From Streptomyces tauricus (lineage in GTDB: Bacteria; Actinomycetota; Actinomycetes; Streptomycetales; Streptomycetaceae): a stretch of DNA of 64,000 nucleotides. This document shows, piece by piece, positions 55,496 through 62,553 of the stretch. Below the pieces are notes generated by a model. The model searched no databases. It worked only from the letters and a program-made list of their open reading frames with translations, and was not told the DNA's origin. A program made the translations under genes and the position numbers. Within the stretch, counting starts at the first letter, position 1. Each line of letters starts with the position of its first letter. The stretch lies in NCBI RefSeq assembly GCF_014650955.1, contig NZ_BMVY01000008.1, positions 186,001-250,000 on the forward strand, read 5' to 3'.

Positions 55496-56794
55496 ATGCC
55501 CGCATCACCGAGTACCGCCCGGGCCATCAACGACCGGCTCGCCCTGCGGCTGCTGCAGCGGGAAGGTCCTCTGACGGCCGGGCAGTTGAAGAAACTCACC
55601 GGACTCTCCCGCCCCTCGGTCGCCGACCTCGTGGAACGCCTCGCCGAGGCCGGGCTGATCGGCGTCGTCGGGGAGTCCGGCGAACAGCGGCGCGGCCCGA
55701 ACGCCCGGCTGTACGGGATCGTCGCCGACCGGGCGCACCTGGCGGCCCTCGACGTACGCACCGAGGGCGTGAGCGTGGTCGTCGCGGACCTGCTGGGCGC
55801 GGTACTGGCCGAGGCGTCGGTGCCGATCGCGGACGAGACGGACACCGCGCCCGCGGTCGAGCGGGCGGTCGCGCTGGTCGAACGCACGGCGAAGGAAGCG
55901 GGTGTCGAACGGCTGCACACCGTCGGCGTCGGGGCACCCGGTCTGATCGACCCCGCCACGGGTGAACTGCGCGACTCCACCGGTCTGCCCGAGTGGCACC
56001 GCCGTCTCGCCGCGGCGCTCCAGGAGCGTTTCCAGGCCCGCGTCGTCGTCGAGAACGAGACCAACCTCGCGGCGCTGGCCGAGCAGCGGGACGGGGTCGC
56101 GCGGGACCGCGACACCTTCGTGCTGCTCTGGCTCGGCCACGGGATCGGCGCCGCGGTGGTCCTGGACGGGGTGCTGCGCCGGGGTGCCTCCGGCGGGACC
56201 GGTGAGATCGGCTTCCTGCCGGTGCCGGGTACGGGCGGTATGCCGTCCGCGACGGGCTGCGAGGGCGGCTTCCACTCGCTCGCGGGCGCGGCGGCGATCG
56301 CCGAACTGGCGCGCCCGTACGGGGTGGTGGCCTCCGCCGTGGAGCATGAGCCGCATGCGGCGGCGTTGGTGCGGGAGGCCGTGTCGCGGGTCGTGGAGGG
56401 TGCGCCGGCCACGGCCTCCGGCCCCGCGCCGACCCCGGAAACCGCAGGCGTTGCGGATGTGGCCGCGGGTGGTGGGGGTGGGCCGCGCAGTTCCCCGCGC
56501 CCCTTCGGGGGCGCCGCCTCCGAGTTTCTTGACGCGCTCGCCGATCGTGTCGCCCTCGGTGCCGCTTCCGTCATCGCCGTGCTCGACCCGGGGTGTGTCG
56601 TGCTGTCCGGGGAGATCGGGCGGGCCGGGGGTGAGGTACTCGCGGCCCGGGTGCGGGAACGGCTCGCGCGGATGACACCGCTGCCCACTGAGGTGCGGGC
56701 CGGCACCCTGGGCGGCGGCGCCGTGCTGCGCGGCGCCCTGCTGATGGCCCGGGACGGGGCCCAGGACGAGTTGTTCGCGCCGCCGGAGCGGTGA
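55496..56794 (+). CDS. ROK-family transcriptional repressor carrying an in-frame interspersed repeat
   Basis: A 432-residue NagC/XylR-type protein. Winged HTH at about 20-60 (LTAGQLKKLTGLSRPSVADLVERLAEAGLI), then the ROK sugar-kinase-like domain (VGAPGLIDPATGELRDSTGLPEW; GHGIGAAVVLDGVLRRGASGGTGEIG). The usual zinc motif CxCGxxGCxE is degraded to GMPSATGCEG. Residues about 324-342 (GGGGGPRSSPRPFGGAA) are encoded by a copy of the intergenic repeat inserted in frame. ATG 55496 follows AAGGA. It probably represses the divergent MFS gene until a sugar ligand binds. Confidence 0.85.
   Translation: MPASPSTARAINDRLALRLLQREGPLTAGQLKKLTGLSRPSVADLVERLAEAGLIGVVGESGEQRRGPNARLYGIVADRAHLAALDVRTEGVSVVVADLLGAVLAEASVPIADETDTAPAVERAVALVERTAKEAGVERLHTVGVGAPGLIDPATGELRDSTGLPEWHRRLAAALQERFQARVVVENETNLAALAEQRDGVARDRDTFVLLWLGHGIGAAVVLDGVLRRGASGGTGEIGFLPVPGTGGMPSATGCEGGFHSLAGAAAIAELARPYGVVASAVEHEPHAAALVREAVSRVVEGAPATASGPAPTPETAGVADVAAGGGGGPRSSPRPFGGAASEFLDALADRVALGAASVIAVLDPGCVVLSGEIGRAGGEVLAARVRERLARMTPLPTEVRAGTLGGGAVLRGALLMARDGAQDELFAPPER
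56466..56522 (+). repeat. GCGCMGTTCCCCGCGCCCCT repeat inside the ROK coding sequence
   Basis: The core GCGCAGTTCCCCGCGCCCCT begins at 56485, preceded by the family's G-rich arm (GGTGGGGGTGGGCC) and followed by TCGGGGGCGCC, so it can form GCGCCCC-TTCG-GGGGCGC. It is the only copy in this window within a gene. It adds Pro/Arg/Gly-rich residues and leaves the frame open. Confidence 0.9.
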
Positions 56795-56949
56795 CCCGAA
56801 GGCCCGTACGGCCCGGACCGTGCCGGGGTGAAGAGACCCGGTGCCGGGGTAAGGAGACCCGGCGGCGGGGCAAGGGCCTCCGTCACCGCCGCCGGGTCGA
56901 TCTGGGAGGGTCGGCGAACGCGGACCCGGAGAGGCGCCGGTGAACGCAG

Positions 56950-56992
56950 ACCCTAGATAGGACTAGACCAAAGCGTCAATAGGTATGGACCA
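56950..56992 (-). promoter_or_regulatory. Orphan chitinase/DasR-type promoter on the minus strand
   Basis: Read leftward: TGGTCCATACCT (56992-56981), -35 TTGACG (56979-56974), TGGTCTAGTCCT (56970-56959), 18-bp spacer, -10 TAGGGT (56955-56950). The two 12-bp boxes, 22 bp apart, resemble the direct repeats of Streptomyces chitinase promoters and the DasR dre site. No chitinase or other gene follows leftward; the ROK gene ends head-on at 56794. The gap 56795-57147 otherwise holds a 20-bp direct repeat near 56830 (GAGACCCGG...) and the likely rib promoter near 57100-57133. Confidence 0.55.
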
Positions 56993-57147
56993 CCAGCGAG
57001 ACGCCTTGATCACCCTGAAGTCGATCAGAGGCTGACGCCGTCACGAGTGTCCCGTGAAGTCCATCGGTACACCTTGTGAGCCACCCCACAGAATTCACCC
57101 GCTTGGGCGACGATCAGGCGTGGCACACTGAGTCTGTACCAGAAGCA

Positions 57148-57274
57148 GCGCACTCCGGGGTCGGTGAAAGTCCGAACCGGCGGTTACAGTCCGCGACCCG
57201 GTCGCTTCCAGCGGCCGGTTGACCAGGTGAAATTCCTGGACCGACGGTTAAAGTCCGGATGGGAGGCAGTGCGC
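57148..57274 (+). ncRNA. FMN riboswitch (RFN element) of the rib operon
   Basis: Outer stem GCGCACT (57148-57154) pairs with AGTGCGC (57268-57274). Between them are the conserved RFN blocks: CGGGGTCGGTGAAAGTCCG, AACCGGCGGTTACAGTCCGC, GACCAGGTGAAATTCCTGG and CCGACGGTTAAAGTCCGGATG. It binds FMN and lowers expression of the riboflavin genes. The 157-bp expression region before ribE has a small hairpin (GACGTG 57311 with CACGTC 57326) but no terminator with a T-tract, so translational control is more likely. Confidence 0.97.
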
Positions 57275-57431
57275 GGCGGGCGGGCATTCGTGCGCGCCGC
57301 CGTCTGTTTCGACGTGTCCCACGGGCACGTCGTCCTACGCGGCGTCGCCCCCGGTGTTCCCGCTCGTTCCACCTCTGTCGTCATCGACAGGCCCCGGAGT
57401 CCGTGCCCTATGAGGCAGGAGGACCCGGGAA

Positions 57432-58067
57432 GTGTTCACCGGAATCGTCGAAGAGCTGGGTGAAGTCACCGCCGTCGAGAACCTCGGCGACGCCTCACGT
57501 TTCCGACTCCGTGGCCCTGTGGTCACCGAAGGTGCACGTCACGGGGACTCCATTGCCGTCAACGGCGTCTGTCTGACGGTCGTCGACCACGAGGACGGCG
57601 AGTTCACCGCCGACGTCATGGCGGAGACCCTGGACCGCTCCAGCCTCGGCGCCCTCACCGTCGGCTCCCGCGTCAACCTCGAACGGCCCATGGCCGTGGG
57701 CGAGCGGCTCGGCGGGCACATCGTGCAGGGCCACGTGGACGGCACGGGCGAGGTCGTCGAGCGCAAGCCGTCCGAGCACTGGGAGATCGTGAAGATCTCG
57801 CTGCCCGCGGACCTCTCGCGCTATGTCGTCGAGAAGGGCTCCATCACCGTCGACGGCATCAGCCTGACCGTCGTCGAGGCCGGCCCCGACTTCTTCACCG
57901 TCAGCCTCATCCCCACCACCCTCGACCTGACCACCCTGGGCCGCAAGCAGCCCGGCGACCCGGTCAATCTCGAGGTCGACGTGATCGCCAAGTACGTCGA
58001 GCGGCTGCTCGGCCCGCAGGGACAGCGACCTGTGGCCCTGCCCGGCACCGAGGGAGCGACACGGTGA
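57432..58067 (+). CDS. ribE: Riboflavin synthase, alpha chain
   Basis: A 211-residue enzyme that dismutates two 6,7-dimethyl-8-ribityllumazines to riboflavin. The two lumazine-binding repeats are evident: FTGIVEELGEVTAVE...NGVCLTVV and HIVQGHVDGTGEV...VDGISLTVVEAG. GTG 57432 follows AGGAGG at ten bases. First gene of ribE-ribM-ribBA-ribH and directly controlled by the upstream riboswitch. The stop overlaps the GTG of ribM by four bases. Confidence 0.97.
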   Translation: MFTGIVEELGEVTAVENLGDASRFRLRGPVVTEGARHGDSIAVNGVCLTVVDHEDGEFTADVMAETLDRSSLGALTVGSRVNLERPMAVGERLGGHIVQGHVDGTGEVVERKPSEHWEIVKISLPADLSRYVVEKGSITVDGISLTVVEAGPDFFTVSLIPTTLDLTTLGRKQPGDPVNLEVDVIAKYVERLLGPQGQRPVALPGTEGATR

Positions 58068-58708
58068 ACTGGCTCAACTCCGAGGCGTTCACGCTCTTCG
58101 GCCAGCACATCAAATGGGCCGACATGATCGGCAACGTGATCGGTCTGATCGGCCTCGCCCTCGGCTGGCGCCGCTCGATCTGGACCTGGCCCGTCCAGTT
58201 CCTCTCAGGCGCCATCCTCCTCGCGGCCTTCGCCACCGCCCACCTCTCGGGCAGCGCGGGCAAGCAACTGGTCGTCATGGCCGTCGCCCTGTGGGGCTGG
58301 TGGCAGTGGAACCGCGGTAAGGGCGGCGCCCAGGACGGCTCCATCGCCGTCCGGTTCGCCACCTGGCGCGAACGCGCGTACCTGCTCGGCGGCGCCGCCG
58401 TGGGCACCGTCGCCGTCGCGAGCCTGTTCACCGCGTACCCGTCGCTCTCCTGGGACCCCTGGCCCGACGCGTACATATTCGTCGGCACGGTCGTCGCGAT
58501 GTACGCCCAGGCGCGCGGCATGGTCGAGTTCTGGTTCGCCTGGCTGCTCGTCGACCTGGTGGGCGTGCCGCTCAACTTCGCCAACGGCTTCGCGTTCTCC
58601 GGATTCGTCTACATCATCTACGGCGCGCTCGTCCTGTGGGGCATGCGCGACTGGTGGCTGCGCTCCCGCAAGGCCGGGCAGCCCGTCCTGGAAGGAGCCC
58701 CGGCATGA
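58064..58708 (+). CDS. ribM: PnuC-family riboflavin transporter RibM
   Basis: A 214-residue membrane protein with about seven helices in the PnuC/PnuT/PnuX fold. It shows the first-helix WADMIGNVIGLIGLALGWRRSIWTWPVQF and the WPDAYIFVGTVVAMYAQARGMVEFWFAWLLVDLVGVPLNF signature. PnuC proteins move vitamins by facilitated diffusion. Its place inside an FMN-riboswitch rib operon identifies it as RibM (PnuX), described as a riboflavin transporter in S. davaonensis and Corynebacterium, rather than an NMN or nicotinamide riboside carrier. Both ends overlap neighbouring genes by four bases. Confidence 0.9.
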   Translation: MNWLNSEAFTLFGQHIKWADMIGNVIGLIGLALGWRRSIWTWPVQFLSGAILLAAFATAHLSGSAGKQLVVMAVALWGWWQWNRGKGGAQDGSIAVRFATWRERAYLLGGAAVGTVAVASLFTAYPSLSWDPWPDAYIFVGTVVAMYAQARGMVEFWFAWLLVDLVGVPLNFANGFAFSGFVYIIYGALVLWGMRDWWLRSRKAGQPVLEGAPA

Positions 58709-60003
58709 CGACAACGCCGGTTTGGTACAGCACGGGTCACGACGAGGACGCCTCGGACTTCGCCCTCGACCCGGTCGAGAAGGCCGTCGCGGACATCGCC
58801 GCGGGCCGCCCGGTCGTGGTCGTCGACGACGAGGACCGCGAGAACGAGGGCGACCTCGTCATCGCCGCCGAGATGGCGACCCCCGAGATCATCGCCTTCA
58901 TGATGAGCGAGTGCCGCGGTCTGATCTGCGCGCCCATGGAGGGCGACGAGCTCGACCGCCTCCAGCTCCCGCAGATGGTCGAGAACAACACCGAGTCGAT
59001 GCGCACGGCCTTCACGGTCTCCGTCGACGCGGGCCCCGCCTCCGGCGTGACCACCGGCATCTCCGCCGCCGACCGCGCCACCACGCTGCGCCTGCTCGCC
59101 GGAGGACAGGCGGGGGCGAGCGACTTCGTACGCCCCGGCCACATCTTCCCGCTGCGCGCCAAGCCCGGCGGGGTGCTGGTGCGCAACGGCCACACCGAGG
59201 CCGCCGTCGACCTCGCGCGCCTCGCGGGCCTGCGCCCCGCAGGTGCCATCGTCGAGATCGCAGGCGAGGACGGGCGGATGCTGCGCCTGCCCGAGCTGAT
59301 CCCGTTCGCCCGCAAGCACGGCCTGACGATCATCTCCATCGAGGACCTGATCGCCTACCGCCGCACCGCCGAGCCCACGGTCCGCCGTGAGGCCAGGACC
59401 CATCTGCCCACCGCCTTCGGCGAGTTCACGGCCTACGGCTACCGCTCCACCGTCGACGGCGTCGAGCACGTGGCGCTGGTCCACGGCGAGATCGGCGACG
59501 GCGAGGACGTCGTCGTGCGCATCCACTCCGAATGCCTCACCGGGGACGTCTTCCACTCCCTGCGCTGCGACTGCGGCCCTCAGCTCGAAGCCTCCCTGCA
59601 GCGCATCCAGGCCGAGGGCCGCGGCGTCGTCGTCTACCTCCGCGGCCACGAGGGGCGCGGCATCGGGCTGCTGTCCAAGCTGCGCGCGTACGAGCTCCAG
59701 GAGCGCGGCCGGGACACCCTGGACGCCAACCTGGAACTGGGCCTGCCCGCCGACGCCCGCGACTACGCGGCCGGCGCGCAGATCCTGGAGGACCTCGGGG
59801 TGCGCAGCCTGCGGCTGATGACCAACAACCCCGACAAGACGGCCGCGCTCGTCCGCCACGGCCTCAAGGTCACCGACCGCGAGCCGATGCCCGTGACCGC
59901 GGGCGAGCACAACCTCCGGTACCTGCGCACCAAGCGGGACCGGATGGGGCACGACCTGCCCTGGCTGGACACGACCACCGTGTCCGCCTGCGGCAACCAG
60001 TGA
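58705..60003 (+). CDS. ribBA: Bifunctional 3,4-dihydroxy-2-butanone-4-phosphate synthase / GTP cyclohydrolase II
   Basis: A 432-residue fusion. The RibB half (1-215) shows VVVDDEDRENEGDLVIAAEMAT (metal and substrate residues) and RPGHIFPLRAKPGGVL. The RibA half shows the zinc-binding HSECLTGDVFHSLRCDCGPQL and RGHEGRGIGLLSKLRAYELQ. It makes both starting units of riboflavin, from ribulose 5-phosphate and GTP. ATG 58705 overlaps the ribM stop and is preceded by GAAGGAG. The frame extends upstream inside ribM without support. Confidence 0.97.
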   Translation: MTTTPVWYSTGHDEDASDFALDPVEKAVADIAAGRPVVVVDDEDRENEGDLVIAAEMATPEIIAFMMSECRGLICAPMEGDELDRLQLPQMVENNTESMRTAFTVSVDAGPASGVTTGISAADRATTLRLLAGGQAGASDFVRPGHIFPLRAKPGGVLVRNGHTEAAVDLARLAGLRPAGAIVEIAGEDGRMLRLPELIPFARKHGLTIISIEDLIAYRRTAEPTVRREARTHLPTAFGEFTAYGYRSTVDGVEHVALVHGEIGDGEDVVVRIHSECLTGDVFHSLRCDCGPQLEASLQRIQAEGRGVVVYLRGHEGRGIGLLSKLRAYELQERGRDTLDANLELGLPADARDYAAGAQILEDLGVRSLRLMTNNPDKTAALVRHGLKVTDREPMPVTAGEHNLRYLRTKRDRMGHDLPWLDTTTVSACGNQ

Positions 60004-60018
60004 CCCTTGACCGGTAAT

Positions 60019-60067
60019 CAGTAACCAGCAGTCAGCAGTCAGCAATCAGTAGTCAGTAGTCAGTAAC
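60019..60067 (+). repeat. Seven tandem 7-bp units between ribBA and ribH
   Basis: CAGYARY occurs seven times without interruption (CAGTAAC, CAGCAGT twice, CAGCAAT, CAGTAGT twice, CAGTAAC). It is much less GC-rich than its surroundings and fills most of the 93-bp gap. A variable unit number would change the ribBA-ribH spacing by seven bases at a time. No start codons or ribosome binding site lie in it. Confidence 0.92.
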
Positions 60068-60096
60068 AGCACAGCACGGCACGAGGAGACACAGAC

Positions 60097-60582
60097 GTGA
60101 GCGGCAAGGGCGCACCCGAACTGTCCGTACGCAACTGCGGTGACCTGCGGGTCGCCGTCATCGCGGCACAGTGGCACGAGAAGGTCATGGACGGACTCGT
60201 CGACGGCGCGCTGCGCGCCCTGCACGAGCTGGGCATCGACGAGCCGACCCTCCTGCGGGTCCCCGGCAGCTTCGAGCTGCCGGTCGTCGCGAAGGTCCTC
60301 GCGGGCCGCGGCTACGACGCGATCGTCGCGCTCGGCGTCGTCATCCGCGGCGGCACCCCGCACTTCGAGTACGTGTGCCAGGGCGTCACCCAGGGCCTCA
60401 CCCAGGTCTCCGTCGAGACCGGCGTCCCCATCGGCTTCGGTGTGCTGACCGTCGACACCGAGGAGCAGGCACTGGACCGGGCCGGCATCGAGGGCTCCAA
60501 CGAGGACAAGGGGCACGAGGCGGTGACGGCGGCCGTGGCGACCGCGGCCACCCTGCGCTCGGTATCCGAACCCTGGCGCTGA
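60097..60582 (+). CDS. ribH: 6,7-Dimethyl-8-ribityllumazine synthase
   Basis: A 161-residue enzyme that condenses the RibA-derived pyrimidine with dihydroxybutanone phosphate; it forms pentamers or icosahedra. LRVAVIAAQWHEKVMDGLVDGALRAL, VPGSFELPVVAKVLA, ALGVVIRGGTPHFEYVCQGVTQGL with the catalytic His, and PIGFGVLTVDTEEQALDR are all present. The GTG at 60097 follows GAGGAGA. Last gene of the rib set; hisE starts 34 bases after the stop, so transcription may continue. Confidence 0.97.
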   Translation: MSGKGAPELSVRNCGDLRVAVIAAQWHEKVMDGLVDGALRALHELGIDEPTLLRVPGSFELPVVAKVLAGRGYDAIVALGVVIRGGTPHFEYVCQGVTQGLTQVSVETGVPIGFGVLTVDTEEQALDRAGIEGSNEDKGHEAVTAAVATAATLRSVSEPWR

Positions 60583-60616
60583 CGTAGGCCCGCGACCGCG
60601 TAGGGTGAGGACCACC

Positions 60617-60889
60617 ATGTCCAAGAAGACTTTCGAGGAGCTCTTCACCGAGCTCCAGCACAAGGCAGCCACCGGCGACCCCGCCACCTCCCGCACCGCG
60701 GAACTGGTCGGCAAGGGGGTCCATGCCATCGGCAAGAAGGTCGTCGAAGAGGCCGCCGAGGTCTGGATGGCCGCGGAGCACGAGGGCAAGGAAGCAGCCG
60801 CCGAGGAGATCTCGCAGCTGCTCTACCACGTCCAGGTGATGATGGTCGCCCGCGGCATCAGCCTGGACGACGTGTACGCCCACCTCTGA
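60617..60889 (+). CDS. hisE: Phosphoribosyl-ATP pyrophosphatase
   Basis: A 90-residue all-alpha NTP pyrophosphohydrolase, second step of histidine synthesis. The MazG-like metal motif is in KKVVEEAAEVWMAAEHEGKEAAAEEISQLLYHVQVMM. ATG 60617 gives the usual SKKTFEELFTELQHKA start; an upstream TTG/GTG would add four residues. It is a stand-alone HisE (no HisI fusion), as in other actinobacteria, and is paired with hisG, away from the main his operon. Confidence 0.96.
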   Translation: MSKKTFEELFTELQHKAATGDPATSRTAELVGKGVHAIGKKVVEEAAEVWMAAEHEGKEAAAEEISQLLYHVQVMMVARGISLDDVYAHL

Positions 60890-60975
60890 GCCACCTGGTC
60901 CCTCCGCGCCCTCGCACCGACTCCGTATCCACACCCCACCCGCACCGCACCGCACGAACAAAGGAAGCCGACCTC

Positions 60976-61833
60976 ATGCTGCGCATCGCCGTCCCCAACA
61001 AGGGTTCCCTGTCAGGCCCCGCGGGGGAGATGCTGCATGAGGCCGGCTACCAGCAGCGCCGGGAGGCCAAGGAGCTGCGGATCGTCGACCCGGAGAACGA
61101 GGTCGAGTTCTTCTACCTCCGCCCCCGCGACATCGCGATCTACGTCTCCTCCGGCAAGCTCGACATCGGCATCACCGGCCGCGACCTGCTGATCGACTCC
61201 GCGGCCGACGCGGAGGAGATCCTGCCCCTCGGCTTCGCCCGCTCCACCTTCCGCTTCGCGACCAAGCCCGGTACGGCCGAGGCCCTCGACGACCTCGCGG
61301 GCAAGACCGTCGCCACCTCGTACGAGGGCATCGTCGCCAAGTACCTCGCCGACCAGGGCGTCGACGCGTCCGTCGTGCACCTCGACGGCGCCGTCGAGAC
61401 CGCCATCGAGCTCGGCGTCGCCGAGGTCATCGCGGACGTCGTCGAGACCGGCACCTCGCTGCGCAACGCGGGCCTGGAGGTCTTCGGCGACCCGATCATG
61501 AAGTCCGAGGCGGTCGTCATCCGCCGCACCGGCGCCGAGACCACCGGGGACGCCGAGCCCAAGGTCCAGCAGTTCCTGCGCCGCCTCCAGGGCGTCCTCG
61601 TCGCGCGGACCTACGTGATGATGGACTACGACTGCCGCGTCGAGCAGCTGGAGAAGGCCGTCGCGCTCACCCCGGGCCTGGAGTCGCCGACCGTCTCGCC
61701 GCTCCACAACGAGGGCTGGGTCGCCGTACGCGCCATGGTCCCGTCCAAGGAGGCCCAGCGGATCATGGACGACCTGTACGAGATCGGCGCGCGGGCCATC
61801 CTGACCACGGCCATCCACGCCTGCCGCCTCTGA
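60976..61833 (+). CDS. hisG: ATP phosphoribosyltransferase, long form
   Basis: A 285-residue enzyme catalysing the first, committed step of histidine synthesis from ATP and PRPP. LRIAVPNKGSLSGPAGEML opens domain I, the PRPP loop is EVIADVVETGTSLRNAGLEVFG near residues 150-170, and a C-terminal ACT-like domain (about 215-285, with ESPTVSPLHNEGWVAVRAMVP) marks the histidine-inhibited hexameric long form, which needs no HisZ. ATG 60976 with GGAAG; 86 bp after hisE. Confidence 0.97.
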   Translation: MLRIAVPNKGSLSGPAGEMLHEAGYQQRREAKELRIVDPENEVEFFYLRPRDIAIYVSSGKLDIGITGRDLLIDSAADAEEILPLGFARSTFRFATKPGTAEALDDLAGKTVATSYEGIVAKYLADQGVDASVVHLDGAVETAIELGVAEVIADVVETGTSLRNAGLEVFGDPIMKSEAVVIRRTGAETTGDAEPKVQQFLRRLQGVLVARTYVMMDYDCRVEQLEKAVALTPGLESPTVSPLHNEGWVAVRAMVPSKEAQRIMDDLYEIGARAILTTAIHACRL

Positions 61834-61856
61834 GGACCCTGAGGAACCGCTTCGCC

Positions 61857-62354
61857 ATGCCGGACACCACCGAGCCGCCCGCTCTCCCCGTGACCTTCAG
61901 GCCCGGGCGCACCCGAGCCGTACTGCTGACCGCCGGTGCCACGATCTTTGTGGTCATCACCACGGTCGCGCTGCTGCTGGAGAAGCTCGGACCGGGGGAG
62001 CGCCTCAGCTTCGTCTTCACCGCGGCACTGCTCCTCGGTGTACTCGTGCTGCTGGCGCGCCCGAAGGTCGTCGCCGACGAGTCCGGGGTCACCGTCGTCA
62101 ACATCGCCAGCACGCGGCGCCTCGCCTGGGCGGAGATCTTGCAGGTCAACCTCCGTCCAGGAGACCCCTGGGTCTTTCTGAACCTCAGTGACGGCACCAG
62201 CCTGCCCGTGCTCGGCATCCAGCCGGGCATCGCCAAAGCGCACGCCATCAGCGACGCCCGCGCGCTGCGCGCCCTCGCCGAGGCCCGCTCCGCCGGCGAA
62301 CCGAACGGGCCGGACGGGCCGTCCGAGGGGCAGCACGACGAACATCACGGCTGA
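61857..62354 (+). CDS. PH domain-containing membrane protein
   Basis: A 165-residue protein. Two hydrophobic helices (TRAVLLTAGATIFVVITTVALLL, then LSFVFTAALLLGVLVLLARP, together about 20-66) precede a small PH-like beta domain (VVADESGVTVVNIASTRRLAWAEILQVNLRPGDPWVFLNLSDGTSLPVLGIQPG), the bacterial PH (DUF2581-like) layout. An acidic tail follows. It starts 23 bases after hisG in the same direction and is probably cotranscribed. Function unknown; the same small protein follows hisG in other Streptomyces. Confidence 0.85.
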   Translation: MPDTTEPPALPVTFRPGRTRAVLLTAGATIFVVITTVALLLEKLGPGERLSFVFTAALLLGVLVLLARPKVVADESGVTVVNIASTRRLAWAEILQVNLRPGDPWVFLNLSDGTSLPVLGIQPGIAKAHAISDARALRALAEARSAGEPNGPDGPSEGQHDEHHG

Positions 62355-62404
62355 CTCTCAGCCTTCCACCCTGCCGTACGGGCCCATGTCTTGATTAATC
62401 TGTT

Positions 62405-62433
62405 GGCGGAGGCGTTTTCGTTGCGCCTCCGCC
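62405..62433 (+). terminator. Hairpin between the PH-domain gene and the CNNM genes
   Basis: GGCGGAGGCG (62405-62414) pairs with CGCCTCCGCC (62424-62433) around loop TTTTCGTTG. It may end the hisE-hisG-PH transcript. It is followed by a 120-bp leader for the CNNM gene containing a smaller GGACG-GAT-CGTCC hairpin near 62494; a structured, possibly metal-responsive leader is an alternative reading. Confidence 0.6.
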
Positions 62434-62553
62434 GCTGACTTCCCACCCGGAACTCAGAGGCCCCCTGCTATTCGAGGAGTGACTCCCTCCAGCGATGGAC
62501 GGATCGTCCTGTAGTACCTGCGCCGCCCCCTCCCGACATATCGAGGCGGCGGC

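Noticed and set aside
55420..56886. Possible chitinase remnant on the minus strand behind the orphan promoter
   Set aside because: The open minus-strand frame is a shadow of the ROK gene and its proline-rich start comes from local GC repeats; no GH18 or GH19 motif is present.
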